From contig NZ_JAUTBJ010000002.1 in assembly GCF_030819175.1 (NCBI RefSeq), forward strand, positions 1,932,001-1,996,000: a stretch of 64,000 nucleotides of DNA, in the 5' to 3' direction. The DNA is from Sphingomonas sp. SORGH_AS_0879. GTDB taxonomy: Bacteria; Pseudomonadota; Alphaproteobacteria; Sphingomonadales; Sphingomonadaceae. Below are positions 8,342-17,097 of the stretch, in pieces (the first letter of the stretch is position 1; each line of letters opens with the position of its first letter). The notes under the pieces were generated by a model that searched no databases, was not told the DNA's origin, and worked only from the letters and a program-made list of their open reading frames with translations. Both the position numbers and the translations under genes were made by a program.

Positions 8342-8355
8342 AGTTTCGCGAAACT
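8342..8355. promoter_or_regulatory. Perfect 14-bp palindrome in the mgtE/autotransporter divergent region
   Basis: AGTTTCGCGAAACT reads the same on both strands and lies three bases from the mgtE leader hairpin. It could be an operator for a dimeric regulator of either divergent gene. No family can be assigned. The rest of 8356-8577 holds the presumed autotransporter promoter, but no clear -35/-10 pair was recognised. Confidence 0.35.
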
Positions 8356-8577
8356 AGCGGACGACCCCGGGGCGTGCGGCGCTACTGGAACTGTCGCTGG
8401 ACATGTTCTCGCTTTCTGGAACGACGCGGGGGCTCCCGCGCCTGTCGGGCGCTCTGATCCTCTGCGGCCCGATCGTCAACACCGGCAGGCCACCTGACGA
8501 ATTTTTCATCGGGGCACCAAGGTTTCGGGGTGAGGGCTCCGTCTGAACGGGCAAAGCGCACAAAGGGGACCTTATTC

Positions 8578-11500
8578 GTGCATCGCCTGCTCTTCGCCTC
8601 GACCGCCACGCTCGCCCTGGTGGCGGGGACGGCCGCTTCGGCCCAGACCGTCATCGATACCAAGCGGACCACCCCGGTCCGCACCGCGACCGTCAATAAC
8701 GGCGGTGCGGGCGATGTCAGCATCGCCGCGGCGGGCAGCGTCGTGACCACCGGCGGTACCGCGGTGACGATCGACAGCAACAACAAGCTCGCCAATGCGG
8801 GCACCATCCAGATCACCGACGCCAACGACTCGATCGGCATCGGCGCGGCGGCGGGCGTGACCGGCGAGATCGCGAACAGCGGCAAGATCGTCATCGACGA
8901 AAGCTATACGCCCGTCGATATCGACAAGGACGGCGACCTGGACGGCCCCTTCGCACAAGGCGCGCGGCGGACCGGCATCCGCACCGCCGGGGCCTTTACC
9001 GGCGCGATCAGCAACAGCGGCGAGATCACCGTCGAGGGCAACGACTCGGCGGGCATCTATCTGACCGGGCCGCTGACCGGGAACCTCGCCCAGTCGGGCA
9101 AGATCAACGTGCTGGGCGATCGCTCAGTGGGTGTGCGGACCGGCGCGGTGTCGGGCAATGTCACGCTGGGCGGCACCATCGTCGCGGTCGGCCAGGGCGC
9201 GGTCGGCGCGCGGATCGACGGCGATATCGGCGGTGCGCTGACCATCGAGGGCGGGATCGGCTCGACCGGCTATCGCTACACCACGCCACCCAGCGATGTG
9301 TCGAAGCTGGACCCGGACGATCTGTTGCAGGGCGGATCGGCGCTGGTCGTGGGCGGCAATGTCGCGGGCGGCATCACCCTGGGCAACGCCACCGGCAAGA
9401 CGGCGGACATCATCTCCAACGGCGCGGCCCCCGCCATGCTGGTCGGCGCGGCGGACCGGGCGATCGTCATCGGCGCGACCGGCGGCAGCACGCCCGCACC
9501 CGGCCTGGTCGTCAATGGCCGGATTACGGGCAACGGCGTCTATAGCGGCGTGCGCGCCAATGCGCTGACCATCGGCGGGCAGGGCGGCAATGTCCAGATC
9601 GCGCAGGGCGTCGCGGTCGGCGGTACGGTGCAGGCGACCGCCAATGGCGCGGAGGCGACGGCCATCCGCTTCGGTGCCGGAGCCTCGACGCCGGAATTGC
9701 GCGTCGGCGGCTCGGTGACCGCGACCGGCGGCGGCACGGCCTCGGCGGTGACGACCGCCGTGCTGATCGACAGCGGCGCTTCGGTGCCGACGATCCGCAA
9801 CTCCGGCGCGATCCGCGCGACGGCGGCGGGCGCCAGTGCGACCGCAATCCTCGACCGGACCGGCGGCCTGACGCTGGTCGAGAATGCGGGCGCGATCGCG
9901 GGGGCCGGGGCGGACAGCTCGCGCAGCACCGCCATCGATCTGTCGGCGAACACCATCGGCGCGATCGTCCGCCAGATCGCCCCCGCCAGCGGAGCCGCCG
10001 CCCCCACCATCACCGGTGCGATCCGCTTCGGCAGCGGCGACGACCGGCTTCAGATCGGCGCGGGTTCGGTGAAGGGCGACGTCCGTTTCGGCACCGGCAA
10101 CAACCGGCTGGAGATGAGCGGGACGGGCACCTATGCGGGCAGCGCGACCTTCGGCACCGGGGCGGACACGCTGACCATCGCCGATACCGCGCGCTTCGAC
10201 GGCGTGGCCGACTTTTCCGGGCTGGGCCAGGATGTGGTGGCGATCACGGGGAAGGGCGTCTTCGCCGGACGGCTGACCAACGCCTCCCATGTCGCGGTCA
10301 CGGTCGCCAGCGGCGGCGGCACCTTCGCCGCGAACGGGGCGACCAACATCGCCTCGCTGACCATGGGCGACCAGTCGATCCTCAGCGTCGCGCTCGACAA
10401 GGCGAACCCGACCGGCAACCTGATCCAGGTCGGCGGGGCGACCACCATCGGCGCGAACAGCCAGCTGGCGCTGCGCGTGTCGGGCGGGACCGATGTGACG
10501 GGCCGCTATGTCGTGCTGCGCTCGGGCACCTTGACCGGTGCGGGCAATCTGACGCTGGCACCCTCGGCCATGCCCTTCCTCTACAAGGGCGCGATCGTCG
10601 CCGCCCAGCCCAACGAGATCGCGGTGGAGGTCAGCCGCAAGGCCAAGACCGAACTGGGCCTCAGCAACGCGGGCGTCAGCGCCTTCGACGCGATCGACGC
10701 CGCGATCGGGACCGACGCCAGGCTGTCCGACGCCATCCGGGGCATTTACGACGGCGCGGCCTTCCGTGGCGCGGTTGAGCAGATGCTGCCCAATTATGCG
10801 GGCGGTGTGTTCGAGGGGGTGACGCTCGCCTCCCGCGCCGCCGCCGCGCAGCTTCGCGAGCCTGCGGGCGAGTTCAGCGAAGAGGGCAAATGGGGCTATT
10901 GGCTCACCCCGCTCGGCTGGGATGCGTCCAAGGGTACGCGATCGACCCGCAGCTATGACGTGCGCGGCTGGGGTATCAGCGGCGGCATCGAGCACAAGAC
11001 CGATGCGGGCAATTTCGGGGCCTCGCTCTCCTATATGAGCGGTCGCGACAATGAAGGCTCGGCGATCAACCGCGTGAACCACAGCCAATATGAACTGGCC
11101 GGTTTCTGGCGTGCGCGTTGGGGAGCATTGGCGGCGCAGGCGCGTGGTTCGGCGGCCTTCCTGTCCTTCGATTCGCAGCGCCAGTTCGACGGCGTGGTCG
11201 GGACCGAGGCGGTGCAGCGCCGCGCGACCGCCGACTGGAAGGGGATGCTCTATTCCGGCTCGGGCTCGGTCTCGTGGGAGCATTGGGTCGGCCAGTTCAA
11301 CGTGCGCCCGATCCTGGCGGTCGATTATTACCGGCTGAACGAGGACGGCTATCGCGAGAGCGGCGGCGGCACCGGATACGACCTGACCGTGCGCAAGCGG
11401 ACCAGCGACGAACTGGCGCTGACCGCCAGCGTGGCGGCGGGCATCAATTTCGGCGGCGACAACCGCTACGCCCAGTGGAGCCGCCTGGAGATCGAGGGCG

Positions 11501-11724
11501 GTCGGCGCGAGCGGGTCGCCGGGGCGCTGGGCCGCACGGTCGCCAGCTTCGGCGACGGCACGCCCTTCATCCTCGATCCCGAGGCGCGCGGCGGCGGCTG
11601 GGTCGGCCGGGTCCGCGCGATCACCGGCACCAGCGAGATCCGGCTGAGCGGCGAGGTCAACGCCGAACAACGCCTTGGCAACGTCGCGCTGTCCGCGCGC
11701 GCTGCCCTTCAGTTCGCCTTCTAG
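8578..11724 (+). CDS. Type V autotransporter (passenger plus C-terminal beta-barrel)
   Basis: A 1048-residue secreted protein. The start is taken as GTG 8578 because AAAGGGGA lies eight bases upstream, and the product then begins with a clean signal peptide (HRLLFASTATLALVAGTAAS, cleaved after AQ or before). An upstream ATG at 8530 would add 16 charged residues. The passenger (about 25-765) is rich in Gly, Ala, Thr and Asn. Repeated stretches such as AITGAIRFGSGDDRLQIGAG and FGTGADTLTIADTARF are typical of a right-handed beta-helix. The last ~280 residues, from WGYWLTPLGWDAS, form the outer-membrane barrel and end in aromatic LQFAF, the signal read by the Bam complex. No protease active site was seen, so an adhesin or surface-structural role is likely but unproven. 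A strong terminator follows. Confidence 0.88.
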   Translation: MHRLLFASTATLALVAGTAASAQTVIDTKRTTPVRTATVNNGGAGDVSIAAAGSVVTTGGTAVTIDSNNKLANAGTIQITDANDSIGIGAAAGVTGEIANSGKIVIDESYTPVDIDKDGDLDGPFAQGARRTGIRTAGAFTGAISNSGEITVEGNDSAGIYLTGPLTGNLAQSGKINVLGDRSVGVRTGAVSGNVTLGGTIVAVGQGAVGARIDGDIGGALTIEGGIGSTGYRYTTPPSDVSKLDPDDLLQGGSALVVGGNVAGGITLGNATGKTADIISNGAAPAMLVGAADRAIVIGATGGSTPAPGLVVNGRITGNGVYSGVRANALTIGGQGGNVQIAQGVAVGGTVQATANGAEATAIRFGAGASTPELRVGGSVTATGGGTASAVTTAVLIDSGASVPTIRNSGAIRATAAGASATAILDRTGGLTLVENAGAIAGAGADSSRSTAIDLSANTIGAIVRQIAPASGAAAPTITGAIRFGSGDDRLQIGAGSVKGDVRFGTGNNRLEMSGTGTYAGSATFGTGADTLTIADTARFDGVADFSGLGQDVVAITGKGVFAGRLTNASHVAVTVASGGGTFAANGATNIASLTMGDQSILSVALDKANPTGNLIQVGGATTIGANSQLALRVSGGTDVTGRYVVLRSGTLTGAGNLTLAPSAMPFLYKGAIVAAQPNEIAVEVSRKAKTELGLSNAGVSAFDAIDAAIGTDARLSDAIRGIYDGAAFRGAVEQMLPNYAGGVFEGVTLASRAAAAQLREPAGEFSEEGKWGYWLTPLGWDASKGTRSTRSYDVRGWGISGGIEHKTDAGNFGASLSYMSGRDNEGSAINRVNHSQYELAGFWRARWGALAAQARGSAAFLSFDSQRQFDGVVGTEAVQRRATADWKGMLYSGSGSVSWEHWVGQFNVRPILAVDYYRLNEDGYRESGGGTGYDLTVRKRTSDELALTASVAAGINFGGDNRYAQWSRLEIEGGRRERVAGALGRTVASFGDGTPFILDPEARGGGWVGRVRAITGTSEIRLSGEVNAEQRLGNVALSARAALQFAF

Positions 11725-11770
11725 GCGAGTTCGTCCGCGTGCATCCCCCCTGTAGCGTGCGCGGGCGTTC

Positions 11771-11804
11771 GGAGCCCCACCTTGCGTCCCGGTGGGGCTC
11801 CTTT
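11771..11804 (+). terminator. Rho-independent terminator after the autotransporter gene
   Basis: GGAGCCCCACC (11771-11781) pairs perfectly with GGTGGGGCTCC (11791-11801) around a nine-base loop and is followed by TTT. It separates the autotransporter from the FecI-like gene and shows they are separate transcription units. Confidence 0.8.
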
Positions 11805-11806
11805 CC

Positions 11807-11847
11807 ATGGGCGGAAGCTTCGTCTAAACGGCGGGACTTCCGCCCAT
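11807..11847 (+). promoter_or_regulatory. 11-bp inverted repeat in the sigma-factor leader
   Basis: ATGGGCGGAAG (11807-11817) and CTTCCGCCCAT (11837-11847) are perfect inverted repeats with a 19-base loop. They end 17 bases before the sigma-factor ATG. There is no T-run after the stem. It could be a second weak terminator, an operator, or an mRNA structure controlling sigma-factor expression. Confidence 0.4.
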
Positions 11848-11864
11848 CTTGTCCGGTTCAGACC

Positions 11865-12360
11865 ATGACGCCCACCGGGATCGAGGCCGTCTTCCTCGCC
11901 AATCGCGACAAGCTCGTGCGCTTCCTGACGGCGCGCGGCGCGGGCGATGCGGCGGAGGATCTGGTCCAGGACCTGTGGCTGAAACTGTCGGGGCGGATGG
12001 ACGGGCCCCTCGCGCAATCCGCTGGCCTATCTCTACCGCGCGGCGGACATGCTGATGATCGACCGCTATCGATCGTGCCGCCAGGCCGAGCAGCGCGACC
12101 AGGCCTGGGCGGAAGGACAGGGTGGCCCCGAGCCGCCCGCCGCCGAACGCGCGGTCGAGGCGCGGCAGACCGCCGAGCGGGTGGCGGCGACGCTGACCGC
12201 CCTGGGCGAGCGACCCGCGCTGATCTTCCGCAGGGTGCGGATCGACGGCGTACCCCAGAAACAGGTCGCCGCCGAACTCGGCATCAGTATCAGCACCGTC
12301 GAAAGCGATCTCCGCATGGCCGCCCATGCGCTCGCCGCCCTCAAGGAACAGATCGGATGA
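11865..12360 (+). pseudogene. FecI-like ECF sigma factor, frameshifted
   Basis: Two overlapping frames make one ECF sigma factor. The frame from ATG 11865 encodes the first part of region 2 (FLTARGAGDAAEDLVQDLWL). It then turns to nonsense after GRMDGP. The missing continuation RNPLAYLYRAADMLMIDRYR is read one frame later and continues through region 4 (QKQVAAELGISISTVESDLR) to TGA 12358-12360. Removing one C from the run CCCC at 12006-12009 restores a single ~164-residue protein (DGPSRNPLAYLY). FecI-type factors direct RNA polymerase to iron or nutrient receptor genes when released by FecR. The fecR-like gene overlaps its stop as ATGA. As written it is broken. Because fecR and the receptor are intact, a sequencing error is quite possible. 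Confidence 0.82.
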
Positions 12361-13307
12361 GCCAGGACCGCCATATCGCTTTCCCCGCCACGGATGCGGT
12401 CGCGCTCGACTGGGCGCTGCGGATGGCCGATCCGGCGCGCGCGGACTGGGATGCCTTTACCGACTGGCTGGAGGCCGACCCGGCACACGCCGAACGCTAT
12501 GACCGGATGGCCGCGACCCTGCTCGACGCCGAGGATGCGCTGGCCGCGCATCCCGAACTGCTCGACGCGCCTACGCCCTTGCCGGTCGAGGAGACGCCCC
12601 GTCGCCGCCCCCTGCGCTGGATCGGCGGGGCGGTCGCCGCCGCGCTGGTCGCGACCGTCGGCGTCACCGTCTGGCCGGAACGCGCCCAGCCCTATGCGGT
12701 CGAGACGGCGGCGGGCGAGACGCGCAGCGTGCCCCTGCCGGATGGCAGCAGGATCCTGCTCGCGGGTAACAGCCGGGTCGAACTGGATCATGCCGATCCG
12801 CGCCGGGCCGTCATGGCGCGCGGCGAGGCGCTGTTCCGGGTGCAGCATGACGCAGACCATCCCTTCGCGGTGCAGGCGGGATCGCTGGCGCTGGTCGATC
12901 TGGGGACGGTGTTCGACGTGCGGCTGGGCCAGGCGCGGACCCGCGTGGCGGTCGCCGAGGGCGCGGTGATGGTCGATCCCGAGGGCGCGGCGCTGCGCCT
13001 GGATGCGGGACAGGCGGTCGTCGCGACGCGCGATCGGTTGGAGCGGGAAGGCGTCACTCCCGCCGATGTGGGCGGCTGGCGTGAGGGGCGGATGGCCTAT
13101 GACGGCGTGCCCTTGAGCGATGTGGCGGAGGATGTGTCCCGCTTCCTGCCGCAGCCCATCGGTGTCGCGCCCGCCATCGCTGGCAGGCCGTTTCGCGGCA
13201 CCATCGATCTGGAGGCGGTGCGGCGTGATCCCCGGCTGCTGGGGCCGTTGATGGACGTGACCGTGCGGCGCGGGGCGGTTGGCTGGATGCTGGAACCGCG
13301 CGGGTGA
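12357..13307 (+). CDS. FecR-family anti-sigma factor / signal transducer
   Basis: A 316-residue inner-membrane regulator. The N-terminal DUF4880-type domain (about 10-60, ALDWALRMADPARADWDAFT) binds the sigma factor. One membrane segment lies at about 84-104 (WIGGAVAAALVATVGVTVW), followed by the periplasmic FecR domain (about 110-210) and a C-terminal domain that contacts the receptor's STN domain. It relays substrate binding at the outer-membrane receptor to the cytoplasmic sigma factor. The ATG overlaps the sigma-factor stop, and its own TGA overlaps the GTG start of the receptor gene, so all three are translationally coupled. The frame is intact, unlike that of its partner sigma factor. 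Confidence 0.88.
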   Translation: MSQDRHIAFPATDAVALDWALRMADPARADWDAFTDWLEADPAHAERYDRMAATLLDAEDALAAHPELLDAPTPLPVEETPRRRPLRWIGGAVAAALVATVGVTVWPERAQPYAVETAAGETRSVPLPDGSRILLAGNSRVELDHADPRRAVMARGEALFRVQHDADHPFAVQAGSLALVDLGTVFDVRLGQARTRVAVAEGAVMVDPEGAALRLDAGQAVVATRDRLEREGVTPADVGGWREGRMAYDGVPLSDVAEDVSRFLPQPIGVAPAIAGRPFRGTIDLEAVRRDPRLLGPLMDVTVRRGAVGWMLEPRG

Positions 13308-15715
13308 GGCTGGCGGGGGGCGGGATCGTCGGGATGCTGATCGTCGCGGGCGCGCCCGCGATGGCGGCGGACCGCGCGCCCGTCGACCTGCCCGCCGGAA
13401 CCGTCGGTACGCAGGTGATGGCCTTGGGACGGCTGACCGGGGCCAACATCGTCGTACCCGATGCGCGGCTATGGGATCGGCCCGTGCCGCGCCTTCGCGG
13501 GCGATGGTCGGTCGAGCAAGCGCTGGCTCTGATCGCGCGGGGCAGCGGCGCGCAGGTCCAGCGGCTGGGACCGGCAAGCTGGCGGCTGGTCCCGCGCAAG
13601 GTCGTGCCGGTCGCCAAGGTGGTCCGCCGTCGCTTCATCCCGCCGCCGCCCGAAGTCCCCCCCGGCGATGTCGTCGTCACCGCCAGCAAGCGCGACACGA
13701 CCCGCGATCATTTCGCCGGGCAGGTGGTGCAGGTGGCGGGTGCCGATCTGGAACTGGGCGGGGCGGGCGGCACGTCGAAGCTGGCCGACCGGATGACCGC
13801 CATCGCCTCCACCTATCTGGGTGCGGGTCGCAACAAGCTGTTCATCCGGGGAATCGCCGATTCCAGCTTCACCGGCCCGACCCAGGCGACGGTCGGGCAG
13901 TATTTCGGCGACCTGCGGCTCAGCTACAACGCGCCCGACCCAGATCTGCGACTGGCCGACCTGGCGGCGGTCGAGGTGCTGGAGGGGCCGCAGGGGACGC
14001 TGTACGGCGCGGGGTCGCTGGGCGGGCTGATCCGGCTGGTCCCCAATGCGCCCGATCCGACCCGCGCCGGGGGATCGGTGATGCTGGGCGGCTCGGCGAC
14101 GACGAACGGCAGCCCCGGCGCGGACGGGCAGGCGGTGCTCAACCTGCCGCTCATCGCCGACCGGCTGGCGGTGCGGCTGGTCGCCGACAGCGCGAGCGAG
14201 GGCGGCTATATCGACAAGCCGCTGCTCGGGCGCACCGACGTCAACCGCACCCGCATCACCGGCGGACGCGCCGCGATCCGCGCCGATCTGGGCGGCGGAT
14301 GGAGCGTCGAGGCGATCGGCATCGGCCAGCGCATTCGCGGCGCCGACAGCCAATATGCCGATCGCGACGGCCCGCCGCTGACCCGCTCCGCCCCCGTGAC
14401 CGAGGGGTTTTCGGCGGATTTCGGCCAGGCGCAACTGGTTCTGTCGGGGCGGCTGGGCCGGGTGCGCTTCCGGTCGAGCAGCGGGATCACCGCGCATGAC
14501 CTGATGGAACGCTATGACGCGACGCCGCCAGGCGGCCCGGTTCAGCTCTTCGCCCAGGCCAACGAGACGCGGATGCAGGCCAATGAGACGCGGGTCTGGC
14601 AATCCGCGCCCGACGGGTCGGGCTGGCTCGCGGGGTTCAGCTATATCCACAACCGTACTCGCCTAACGCGCCTGTTCGGCGAGCCGGATGCGCTGGTGCC
14701 GCGTACCGGCGTCGTCAACACGGTCGAGGAGGCGACCCTTTATGGCGAGGGAAGCGTGCGGCTTCTCCCCGGCCTGCTCGCGACCGGGGGCCTGCGGGTG
14801 ACGCATTCGGTGCTGGACGGCGCGGGGGAGGATCTGCCCGCTGCCTTGTCCTTTCAGGCGATGGTGCGGCTGGCCGAGGTGACGGCGCGGCGGGCGCAGA
14901 CGATCCTGCTGCCCTCCGCCTCCGCGCTGATCGACCTGACGCCGGGTGCGCAACTGTTCCTTCGCTATCAGCAGGGGTTTCGCCCCGGCGGGCTGACGAT
15001 CGAGGGGCCGCTGGTCCGGCGCTTCCGCAACGACCGGGTCGCGACGATCGAGGCGGGATTGCGGACCGGCCAGCCGGGGCGCGATCGCTTCGACGCCTCG
15101 CTGACCCTCGCCCATACCGCGTGGCGCGATATCCAGGCCGATTTCATCGACGCGACGGGCCTGCCGAGCACCGCCAATATCGGCGATGGACAGCTCTGGA
15201 CGGTCGAGGCGCTGGCGGGCTTCAAGCTGGCCCCCGGTCTGCGGATCGAGGGAGCCCTGTCCTATAACGACAGCCGCATCGATGAGCCGTCGAGCGCGCA
15301 GGCCTTCGCGCTGATGGACGGGCTGGTCGCCGATCCCGTCACCGCGCGCGCCGCGATCCTGGCGCGGTTGAGCCAGATCCCCAATATCGCCCGGATCACC
15401 GCGCGGGCGGGGGCGGTGTATCGCCGGACGCTGGCCGGTGGACGCGACCTGCGGGTCGATGGCTGGTTGCGCTATGTCGGCTCGTCGCGGCTGGGCGTCG
15501 GGCCGGTGCTGGGCGAGTTGCAGGGCAGCTATCTGGACAGCGGCGTGACCACGCGACTGGGCTTGGGCGCATATGGCGTGACGGCGGGGATCACCAATCT
15601 GGCCGATGTGCGCGGCAACCGCTTCGCGCTGGGCACGCCCTTCACCACGGGGCGGGATCAGGTGACGCCGCTCCGCCCCCGCACGATCCGGATCGGGCTG
15701 GACGCGGCGTTCTGA
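13304..15715 (+). CDS. TonB-dependent receptor with STN signalling domain (FecA-type)
   Basis: An 803-residue outer-membrane receptor. A signal peptide (LAGGGIVGMLIVAGAPAMAA) is followed by an STN domain at about residues 25-100 (VDLPAGTVGTQVMALGRLTG, then VVPDARLWDRPVPRLRG), which talks to FecR. The plug domain is at about 125-235 (GDVVVTASKRDTTRDHFAGQ, then VLEGPQGTLYGAGSLGG), and the remainder is a 22-strand barrel ending in IRIGLDAAF. It takes up a ligand with energy from TonB and signals its presence. The ligand is unknown. FecIR-linked receptors usually take ferric chelates, though some take carbohydrates. It starts at GTG 13304, overlapping the fecR stop. No terminator is visible before the convergent esterase gene. 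Confidence 0.88.
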   Translation: MRLAGGGIVGMLIVAGAPAMAADRAPVDLPAGTVGTQVMALGRLTGANIVVPDARLWDRPVPRLRGRWSVEQALALIARGSGAQVQRLGPASWRLVPRKVVPVAKVVRRRFIPPPPEVPPGDVVVTASKRDTTRDHFAGQVVQVAGADLELGGAGGTSKLADRMTAIASTYLGAGRNKLFIRGIADSSFTGPTQATVGQYFGDLRLSYNAPDPDLRLADLAAVEVLEGPQGTLYGAGSLGGLIRLVPNAPDPTRAGGSVMLGGSATTNGSPGADGQAVLNLPLIADRLAVRLVADSASEGGYIDKPLLGRTDVNRTRITGGRAAIRADLGGGWSVEAIGIGQRIRGADSQYADRDGPPLTRSAPVTEGFSADFGQAQLVLSGRLGRVRFRSSSGITAHDLMERYDATPPGGPVQLFAQANETRMQANETRVWQSAPDGSGWLAGFSYIHNRTRLTRLFGEPDALVPRTGVVNTVEEATLYGEGSVRLLPGLLATGGLRVTHSVLDGAGEDLPAALSFQAMVRLAEVTARRAQTILLPSASALIDLTPGAQLFLRYQQGFRPGGLTIEGPLVRRFRNDRVATIEAGLRTGQPGRDRFDASLTLAHTAWRDIQADFIDATGLPSTANIGDGQLWTVEALAGFKLAPGLRIEGALSYNDSRIDEPSSAQAFALMDGLVADPVTARAAILARLSQIPNIARITARAGAVYRRTLAGGRDLRVDGWLRYVGSSRLGVGPVLGELQGSYLDSGVTTRLGLGAYGVTAGITNLADVRGNRFALGTPFTTGRDQVTPLRPRTIRIGLDAAF

Positions 15716-16978
15716 TCAGCGGCGGGGCGGTGCCTTCCCGAACAGCGCCAGCGGCACCGCCTGAGCCATGACGCGGTAGCCCGCCGCACTGGGATGAAGG
15801 TGATCGCCGCAATCATAGGCGGGCAACAGCCGCGCGGGCTGCGCCGGATCGGCCAGCGCCTTGTCGAAATCGACCACGCCGTCGAACAGGCCGGAGGTGC
15901 GGATGAAGCGGTTGATCGCCTGTCGATCCGCCTCGGTCTCCGGGCCGGGATGATAATAGTCGTTGCCCTGGAACGGCGTGATCGTCCCGACGATCAGGCG
16001 GATGCCATGCGCGTGCGCCCGCTCGGCAAGCTGGCGATAGGCGAAGGTGATCTGCCGCACGATCGCCTGATGCGTGGCTGTGTCCACCGGGTGTTCGCGG
16101 GTCAGCATGCCCAGGTCGTTGACCCCCTCCAGCAACAGCGCATGGGTGACACCGGGCCGTGCAATCACGTCCCGGTCGAACCGCGCCATCAGGCTGGGGC
16201 CTAACCCGTCGAGCAGGACGCGATTGCCGCCGATCCCCGCATTGACCACGGAGAAGCCCCGCGTGGCCGGGCTGGCCGCCAGCCGCTTGGCCAGTTCGTC
16301 GGGCCAGCGCGTATTGCTGTCGTCGGCGATGCCATAGCCGTCGGTGATCGAATCGCCGATCGTCACGATCGTCCCGGTCTGCGCCGCATCGCGGACCTCG
16401 ATATCGGACAGATTCCACCAGCCGCCGATCCTCTGCGCATCGGGGAGGGCGGTTTGTGCCGTGGCGTCGCCCGGAATCAGAAAGGTGGTCGAGCGCGCGC
16501 CCGAATGGCCGGTCGGAGTGGTGACGGCTTCGGGGAAGTAGAGGCTGACCGCGACATCGCGCCCGCGCGTGACGGGCAGGGGGATGGGGTCGGAATAGAT
16601 TTCGGCTCCCGGCGGCACGATCACATCGCGCGCGCCGTCGAACAGGATGGATTGCGGCGCGGTGACATTCGACTGGCCGGGTTGCGCCATGCCGATGGTG
16701 GCGGCGCCGATCTTCAGCGGGGATTGCCCGGTGATGTTCGACAGGCGTAGCCGGATCGTCTTGCCATCGGCCGTGAGGTGGACGATCTGGCGGATGGTGG
16801 CGGGCCCGGCCTTGGCGACCTTCTCTGCATTCGGACCGTCCAGCCGCATCTGCGACGCACCCCAGGCCGGCGTCCACCGAACCTCCCGCGCCGGAGCCGC
16901 CGCCGCCAATGTCAGGCCCAGAGCGATCAGCCCGGTCAGGCGACCGGTTGCCCGGTGAAAGGCGCGCGCCTTGGTCAT
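15716..16978 (-). CDS. SGNH/GDSL-type esterase, secreted
   Basis: A 420-residue protein begun at ATG 16978, eight bases after GGAGGGG. A start at 16984 or farther upstream is less likely. A signal peptide (RLTGLIALGLTLAAAAPA) is followed by an N-terminal beta-sandwich-like region of ~190 residues and then the SGNH fold. Block I is TIVTIGDSITDGYG with the Ser near residue 210, block III is LEGVNDLG with the Asn, and the catalytic Asp/His is in DCGDHLHPS. Such enzymes remove acyl groups, often acetyl, from polysaccharides. It is divergent from the GH115 gene and shares with it the operator at 17025. That supports a role in deacetylating xylan-derived oligosaccharides. Substrate specificity is inferred from context. 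Confidence 0.83.
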   Translation of the reverse strand: MTKARAFHRATGRLTGLIALGLTLAAAAPAREVRWTPAWGASQMRLDGPNAEKVAKAGPATIRQIVHLTADGKTIRLRLSNITGQSPLKIGAATIGMAQPGQSNVTAPQSILFDGARDVIVPPGAEIYSDPIPLPVTRGRDVAVSLYFPEAVTTPTGHSGARSTTFLIPGDATAQTALPDAQRIGGWWNLSDIEVRDAAQTGTIVTIGDSITDGYGIADDSNTRWPDELAKRLAASPATRGFSVVNAGIGGNRVLLDGLGPSLMARFDRDVIARPGVTHALLLEGVNDLGMLTREHPVDTATHQAIVRQITFAYRQLAERAHAHGIRLIVGTITPFQGNDYYHPGPETEADRQAINRFIRTSGLFDGVVDFDKALADPAQPARLLPAYDCGDHLHPSAAGYRVMAQAVPLALFGKAPPRR

Positions 16979-17024
16979 GTCCATCCCCTCCAAAATGTCG
17001 ATCCGCGCTTGCGGCTTTGCATTA

Positions 17025-17038
17025 TGGTAGCGATAACG
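17025..17038. promoter_or_regulatory. LacI-type operator between the SGNH esterase and GH115 genes
   Basis: TGGTAGCGATAACG has the central CG and core TAnCGnTA of LacI-family operators, and recurs at the other promoters of the xylan locus. It lies 47 bp from the esterase start and 60 bp from the GH115 start, placed to control both divergent genes. Confidence 0.6.
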
Positions 17039-17097
17039 GAGCGATAGGCCAATGAGAAAGCTCATGAAGCATCAATGGCTTCGGGGCGGGGAGAGAG

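Noticed and set aside
8396..8450. Two GGAAC motifs as EcfG promoters for the autotransporter gene
   Set aside because: Neither has CGTT or a one-base variant at 16 or 17 bp.
8302..8577. M-box or other Mg riboswitch for mgtE
   Set aside because: The leader is short and shows only one hairpin and a palindrome. None of the multi-helix M-box layout is visible.
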